From CAYQFQ01 sp964539415 (GTDB lineage: Bacteria; Patescibacteriota; Minisyncoccia; Phycocordibacterales; GWA1-40-21): a stretch of 16,295 nt of DNA. Below, piece after piece: positions 16,001 to 16,295 of the stretch (within the stretch, counting starts at the first letter, position 1; the number at the start of each line of letters is the position of its first letter). The DNA lies in assembly GCA_964539415.1 (NCBI GenBank), contig CAZIID010000011.1:1-16295 (forward strand), written 5' to 3'. The position numbers were made by a program, and so were the translations under genes. The notes under the pieces are model-generated. The model saw only the letters and a list, made by a program, of their open reading frames with translations, did not search any database and was not told where the DNA came from.

Positions 16001-16295
16001 TTCTTCAATCTAACTTTTGCTTTAATTGAACCTTCATAAGAAACTTTTCTATCCTTTGCATGAAATTCATCATACTTAGGTGCTTCCACTTCAAAACCAA
16101 CAAAAGAAAGTTCAAACTTTTTGTCTGCGTAATCTTTTATAGGAGAAATCTCTTTAAAAACTTCAGCGAGTCCCTCTTTCAAAAACCATTGAAATGATTT
16201 CTTCTGGTGATCTACAAGATTTGGGATAGGCACCAAAGGCTCTCTAAACTTACCGAAGTATTTCTTATCTAATTTTCCTCCGGTAACATTTGCTG
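13099..16295 (-). CDS. rpoB: RNA polymerase subunit beta RpoB, 5' end cut by the window
   Basis: This is the second largest RNA polymerase subunit. The frame is open to the right edge; the codons at 16237-16293 read ANVTGGKLDKKYFGKFREP and then continue into LVPIPNLVDHQ, so the TTG at 16236 is an internal Leu and the true start lies beyond 16295. About 1064 residues are visible. With residues counted from that Leu, the protein has NGIERVIVPQLARSFG (107-122), the rifampicin-pocket segment NQLSQFM...SALGPGGLTRER (364-396), CPIHTPEGPNIGLI (415-428), GSNMQKQAVP (537-546), SGSNYEDAIILSER (657-670) and GDKLAGRHGNKGVIS (812-826), whose Lys814 and Lys822 match the active-site lysines 1065 and 1073 of E. 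coli. It ends with SFNVLLNSMRGLGLNVDL, a normal C-terminus. The two large E. coli insertions are absent. The residues matching E. coli Asp516 and Arg529 are Gln371 and Thr384, which suggests natural rifampicin resistance. The rpoC gene follows after 21 nt. Confidence 0.98.
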   Translation of the reverse strand, partial: ANVTGGKLDKKYFGKFREPLVPIPNLVDHQKKSFQWFLKEGLAEVFKEISPIKDYADKKFELSFVGFEVEAPKYDEFHAKDRKVSYEGSIKAKVRLKNKSFGTTKDQEIFLSEVPLMTDHGTFIINGIERVIVPQLARSFGIFFTLNDVKDKSYFGAKIIPARGAWVEIESDPDGAIYVKIDKKRKFPISSLMRVLGAKSDAEMLSLFKDNKEALEVMNMTLAKDHAKTSDESFIEIYKRLRDGDLAAADNAREFVGSIFSKDRYDISRVGRFKFNKRFSLPMDEESLEKKTVTLEDLALVVGNIVALNADPEAMEDDIDHLGSRRVRFVGELLQAKVRVGMAQMKRNIQDRMSTIDPDISMPVQFISPRPLQARIKEFFTTNQLSQFMQQENILQEIEHLRTLSALGPGGLTRERASFEVRDVHPSHYGRVCPIHTPEGPNIGLILRLSTYAKVNDFGMIETPYAKVKDGIITKEIKFLNALEEENYKIAHAAIDYDKTGRILEDQLEVRVNGDPKVVKREEVDFIDVATNQAFSIATSMIPFLNHDDANRALMGSNMQKQAVPCIVPEAPLVATGIEGEAAKYTGRIIFSEEEGIVSSVDSNHIIVKGTKSGKEKEYKLVSFSRTNSFTIFHQRPSVSLGQKVKKGDLLADTSSSVNGEMAIGQNVLIAFMTWSGSNYEDAIILSERLVKNSKFTSIHVEEIVVSVRDTKLGPEVTTHDIPNVGEGKLKNLDEDGIIRVGAEVMSGDILVGKITPKGETQLTPEERLLRSIFGEKARDVKDTSKRLEGGKRGRIISIKVFSRENGDKLESGIIKRIHIEVAELRNISVGDKLAGRHGNKGVISRILPIEDMPYMADGTPVDMILTPLGVPSRMNLGQILELHLGLAANTLNYQAIVPPFAGATDSEIKAELSKAGFKESGKMKLFDGRNGQAYEQEIAVGYMYVLKLHHEVEDKIHMRSIGPYSMITQQPLGGRAQGGGQRFGEMEVWALLGYGAAYTLREMLTIKSDDIVGRAAAFDSIVKGERIKSPNLPASFNVLLNSMRGLGLNVDLRREDVEFEDEI

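Noticed and set aside
16234..16236. TTG at 16236 as the start of rpoB.
   Set aside because: The frame is open upstream to the window edge and reads KYFGKFREP, the normal RpoB N-terminal segment, so this TTG is an internal leucine.

Overview
The window is a low-GC bacterial contig that looks like a member of the Candidate Phyla Radiation (Patescibacteria), most likely Parcubacteria. The support is protein character: a compact RpoB and RpoC without the large lineage inserts of E. coli, a UvrD-type helicase fused to a C-terminal PD-(D/E)XK nuclease, a membrane-anchored DsbA-like protein, a prepilin next to UppP, and no recognisable Shine-Dalgarno sequence at any of the seven starts. No rRNA, tRNA, CRISPR array or insertion sequence was seen. 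All long reading frames stay open without an internal UGA, so the standard bacterial code fits. The lineage is inferred from remembered family features, not from a search.

Layout. At 101-1425 (minus strand) uppP is followed after 10 nt by a type IV prepilin gene that is broken by a one-base frameshift in a run of seven G/C. A divergent intergenic region (1426-1505) leads to the only plus-strand gene, a DsbA-like thiol oxidoreductase (1506-2273). A perfect 20-bp inverted repeat at 2281-2331 separates it from the convergent helicase-nuclease gene (2340-5516, minus), which contains a 100-N scaffold gap. Bases 5517-5676 hold a near-consensus extended -10 element placed for leaderless transcription of the helicase gene, a dyad upstream of it, a strong hairpin terminator and a small cluster of direct repeats. 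From 5677 to the right edge all genes are on the minus strand. In transcription order they are rpoB (5' end cut by the window edge), rpoC, a small Cys-rich membrane-anchored protein of unknown function, dnaG and rpoD. No gene-free stretch exceeds 300 bases.

How the genes fit together. The right two thirds is a core information-processing block. It encodes the two largest RNA polymerase subunits, the primary sigma factor and the replication primase, tightly packed and ending at a terminator just after rpoD. In many bacteria rpoBC and dnaG-rpoD lie in separate operons; here they adjoin, with one envelope-type protein wedged between them and translationally coupled to dnaG. The left third is envelope-directed: undecaprenyl phosphate recycling, a pilin and a disulfide oxidoreductase. 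The corrected pilin and the unknown protein carry six and eight extracytoplasmic cysteines, so the oxidoreductase could plausibly act on them, but that link is inferred only.

Nothing in the window is clearly a new defence or mobile system. The most worthwhile leads are the membrane protein inside the polymerase/primase block, the homopolymer frameshift in the pilin, the leaderless promoter with an upstream dyad at the helicase gene, and the altered rifampicin-pocket residues in RpoB.
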